Positions 63,204-64,000 of a DNA stretch of 64,000 bases are shown piece after piece; position 1 is the first letter of the stretch, and each line of letters starts with the position of its first letter. The notes under the pieces are model-generated. The model had not been told where the DNA came from. It searched no databases and saw only the letters and a program-made list of their open reading frames with translations. A program made the position numbers and the translations under genes. The stretch comes from Dechloromonas denitrificans (GTDB taxonomy: Bacteria; Pseudomonadota; Gammaproteobacteria; Burkholderiales; Rhodocyclaceae). The DNA lies in the NCBI RefSeq assembly GCF_001551835.1, contig NZ_LODL01000019.1, forward strand, positions 516,655 through 580,654, read 5' to 3'.

Positions 63204-63971
63204 TTAGCCGAGGTGATTCAGGAAAGCCCGCGTTCGCGGCTGCAACGGGTTGGCAAAGAAGCTGGCGGCCGGCTGTTCTTCGACAATCTCGCCGCCGTCC
63301 ATGAAGATGACGCGGCTCGAAACATCGCGGGCGAAGGCCATTTCATGGGTAACGACGAGCATGGTCATGTGCTCGTCGGCCAGTTGCCGCATGCTGCGCA
63401 GCACTTCGCCGGTCAACTCCGGGTCAAGCGCCGAAGTCGGCTCGTCGAACAGCATGATGTCCGGCTCCATGGCCAGGGCGCGGGCAATGGCGACCCGCTG
63501 CTTCTGACCGCCGGAGAGGCGGGAGGGATGGCTGTCGCACTTTTCCAGCAGGCCGACCTTGCGCAGCAGTTCCTGCGCCAGCGGCACCGCTGCCTCCCGG
63601 CTCATGCCCTTGACGGTGATCGGCGCCTCGATGATGTTCTGCAGCACGGTCAGGTGAGGAAACAGGTTGAACTGCTGGAAGACCATGCCCATCTTGCGGC
63701 AGATCCGGCGCGCTTCCTTGTCCGGCGCGTAGCGGCAGATGCCGTGGCTGTCGGTGGAGGCGAGAATCTCGCCTTCGATCTCGATATCGCCGCGATCGAT
63801 CGTTTCCAGCTGGTTGAGGCAGCGCAGGAAAGTGCTCTTGCCCGAGCCGGACGGGCCGATCACCGCGATCACCTCGCCCTTGCCGAGTTCGAGCGAAACG
63901 CCGCGCAGCACATCGACCCCGCCGAATTGCTTGCGGATGTTGCGGGCCGAGATCATCGGCTCAGTCGTCAT
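63204..63971 (-). CDS. Polar amino-acid ABC transporter ATPase (GlnQ/GltL type)
   Basis: A 255-residue ABC ATPase from the ATG at 63969-63971. Walker A is GPSGSGKSTFLR, the HAAT-type loop VFQQFNLFPHLTVLQNIIEA, signature LSGGQKQRVAIA, Walker B IMLFDEPTSALDPE and the switch VVTHEMAFARDV. It energises uptake of glutamate, glutamine, aspartate or a similar polar amino acid. A second ATG at 63980 is possible. The start lies within the 3' end of the upstream permease gene. A 122-bp gap without features follows. Confidence 0.92.
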   Translation of the reverse strand: MTTEPMISARNIRKQFGGVDVLRGVSLELGKGEVIAVIGPSGSGKSTFLRCLNQLETIDRGDIEIEGEILASTDSHGICRYAPDKEARRICRKMGMVFQQFNLFPHLTVLQNIIEAPITVKGMSREAAVPLAQELLRKVGLLEKCDSHPSRLSGGQKQRVAIARALAMEPDIMLFDEPTSALDPELTGEVLRSMRQLADEHMTMLVVTHEMAFARDVSSRVIFMDGGEIVEEQPAASFFANPLQPRTRAFLNHLG

Positions 63972-64000
63972 AGACGGCATATTTCTTTTCCAGGCGCAGG
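63961..64000 (-). CDS. 3' end of an amino-acid ABC permease gene (partial)
   Basis: The last 12 codons of an open frame enter from the right edge: LRLEKKYAVYDD then TGA (63961-63963). A basic LExKYA-type ending is common in His/Glu ABC permeases, and the frame overlaps the ATPase start by 11 bases as usual in such operons. Too little is present to identify the substrate. Confidence 0.6.
   Translation of the reverse strand, partial: LRLEKKYAVYDD

Overview
The window is a GC-rich stretch of bacterial chromosome with almost no non-coding space. Its content points to a betaproteobacterium, most likely in the Rhodocyclales (Dechloromonas/Azonexus type). The grounds are a tRNA-Tyr/tRNA-Gly pair of the kind found upstream of tuf, a PhaM-like granule protein, a fused indolepyruvate:ferredoxin oxidoreductase, IcmF, and two Liv-type ABC systems, one of them in a CoA-ester operon. 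This placement is inference; no 16S gene or other decisive marker is present. No insertion sequence, integrase, prophage or CRISPR array is visible.

Layout. 1-6.4 kb: two tRNAs, a monohaem cytochrome c, a LysE exporter coupled to ilvD, lgt, a VOC-fold protein, an unknown protein and a GAF/PAS protein. 6.5-12.3 kb (minus): a tolC/MFP/RND metal-efflux operon ending in a PII-like gene, every junction being a 4-base stop/start overlap. 12.4-18.2 kb: htpX, a divergent NhaR-like regulator, then dacC-dat-ybeD-lipB-lipA. 18.2-24.9 kb: two secreted proteins, a CoA-transferase, rlmL-hemJ-SDR, a 2Fe-2S flavoprotein reductase and a secreted protein. 24.9-29.7 kb (minus): livKHMGF system 1. 29.8-39 kb (plus): an FeeM-like acyltransferase/PilZ fusion overlapping a D-lactate dehydrogenase-type flavoprotein, fused IOR, a membrane methyltransferase and a Cache sensor kinase, with a convergent LuxR-type response regulator. 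39.7-42.5 kb: phaM-like, AEC transporter, nfeD and an SPFH protein. 42.5-42.9 kb: an AT-richer gap with a possible small membrane ORF. 42.9-53.1 kb (minus): a nine-gene run of acyl-CoA synthetase, livGHMKF system 2, PaaK-like ligase, secreted protein and AMACR-type racemase, faced by a divergent Crp/Fnr-family regulator. 53.9-64 kb: a large hybrid sensor kinase, icmF, an AraC-type regulator, a small membrane protein, a TerC-family protein and an amino-acid ABC ATPase with the tail of its permease.

How the genes fit together. Much of the right half concerns organic-acid and CoA-thioester metabolism: uptake (two Liv systems), activation (AMP-forming ligases), racemisation (CaiB/AMACR), carbon-skeleton rearrangement (IcmF, with isobutyryl-CoA-type active-site residues), CoA transfer, oxidation of 2-hydroxy and 2-oxo acids (GlcD/Dld type, IOR) and carbon storage (PhaM). 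The least described elements are the acyltransferase-PilZ fusion, the nine-gene transport/CoA operon with its P-loop-less PaaK homologue, the PII-like protein coupled to an RND pump, and a kinase with a degenerate receiver. Several non-coding structures also stand out: a ~105-bp palindrome, 27-bp tandem repeats and perfect inverted repeats in promoter regions.
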